Below are positions 4,978-5,191 of a stretch of DNA of 5,191 nt, piece after piece; the first letter of the stretch is position 1, and each line of letters begins with the position of its first letter. The notes beneath the pieces are model-generated. The model was not told the DNA's origin, searched no databases, and saw nothing but the letters and a program-made list of their open reading frames with translations. A program made the translations under genes and the position numbers. The DNA is taken from NCBI GenBank assembly GCA_021823385.1, contig JAKAOC010000214.1, forward strand, positions 1 to 5,191, read 5' to 3'. Source of the DNA: Actinomycetes bacterium. Lineage in GTDB: Bacteria > Actinomycetota > Acidimicrobiia > Acidimicrobiales > Acidimicrobiaceae.

Positions 4978-5095
4978 TCAATCCACGCGCCGACGTCGCC
5001 GACTGTGACCCGGGCCCCGAGACTCGGCGGATCGTCTTACCGGGGGTGGCGCAGCTCGCTCCAACCGATTCAGACCCAGCAAGGGGCATGAGCGC

Positions 5096-5191
5096 TCAAG
5101 CACTCTCGGTCTGGTTCTTGTTGTCGGCATCCCGGGATGCGCCAGAGCGCGTGGTTTGGGGTGGTGCCATAACCCCGAAGCGCCGCGGACT
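5096..5191 (-). CDS. Possible C-terminal tail of a gene entering from the right edge
   Basis: A minus-strand frame is open from the right edge to a TGA at 5096-5098, giving 31 residues ending SRDADNKNQTESA. The hydrophilic composition and codons such as GAC-AAC-AAG-AAC-CAG look like a real protein tail, but the stretch is short and other frames here are also open. A plus-strand ATG at 5088 with AAGGGG almost touching it is also open to the edge and cannot be excluded. Confidence 0.25.
   Translation of the reverse strand, partial: SPRRFGVMAPPQTTRSGASRDADNKNQTESA

Overview
The window comes from a high-GC bacterium, most likely an actinomycete. The grounds are GC-rich codon third positions, a tRNA-Lys gene with an encoded CCA, and a CopG/Doc toxin-antitoxin pair and ISL3-like ends of actinobacterial flavour. 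No species can be named from the sequence alone. Coding density is low: about half of the window lacks a convincing gene, and much of that space holds insertion-sequence remains.

Layout. 1-329 (minus) is the N-terminal part of a membrane protein running off the left edge. 425-574 (plus) is a tRNA-Lys(UUU) gene with a good promoter. 636-3455 looks like one transposase-less mobile unit. It has ISL3-type terminal inverted repeats (19 of 21 bases match) and is bracketed by 8-bp near-identical direct repeats (CTTATTTG/CTTATTTC), which is the target-duplication size known for ISL3. Inside it are an extra ISL3-type end (889-923), an alpha/beta hydrolase (1002-1802, plus), two tandem stem-loops, three 23-24-bp repeats resembling an IS21-family end (1978-2048), a tRNA 3'-end-like fragment (about 2281-2305), a CopG-like antitoxin/Doc toxin operon (3125-2557, minus) and a possible degraded transposase N-terminus (3226-3411, minus). 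A further diverged ISL3-like end lies just outside at 3545-3566.

Right part. 3647-4594 (plus) encodes a stand-alone PD-(D/E)XK protein like the nuclease domain of type I restriction HsdR, with no methylase, specificity or helicase partner in view. 4654-4977 (minus) is a universal stress protein missing its N-terminus, probably a pseudogene. The last 96 bases may hold the C-terminal tail of another minus-strand gene.

How it fits together. This looks like an accessory island beside a tRNA, built by repeated IS insertion and decay. Its functional cargo is an autoregulated toxin-antitoxin module, an orphan hydrolase and, just outside the best-supported boundary, a possible defence nuclease. The most notable points are the ISL3-bounded cargo unit, the apparently leaderless operator-promoter of the antitoxin, and the orphan nuclease.
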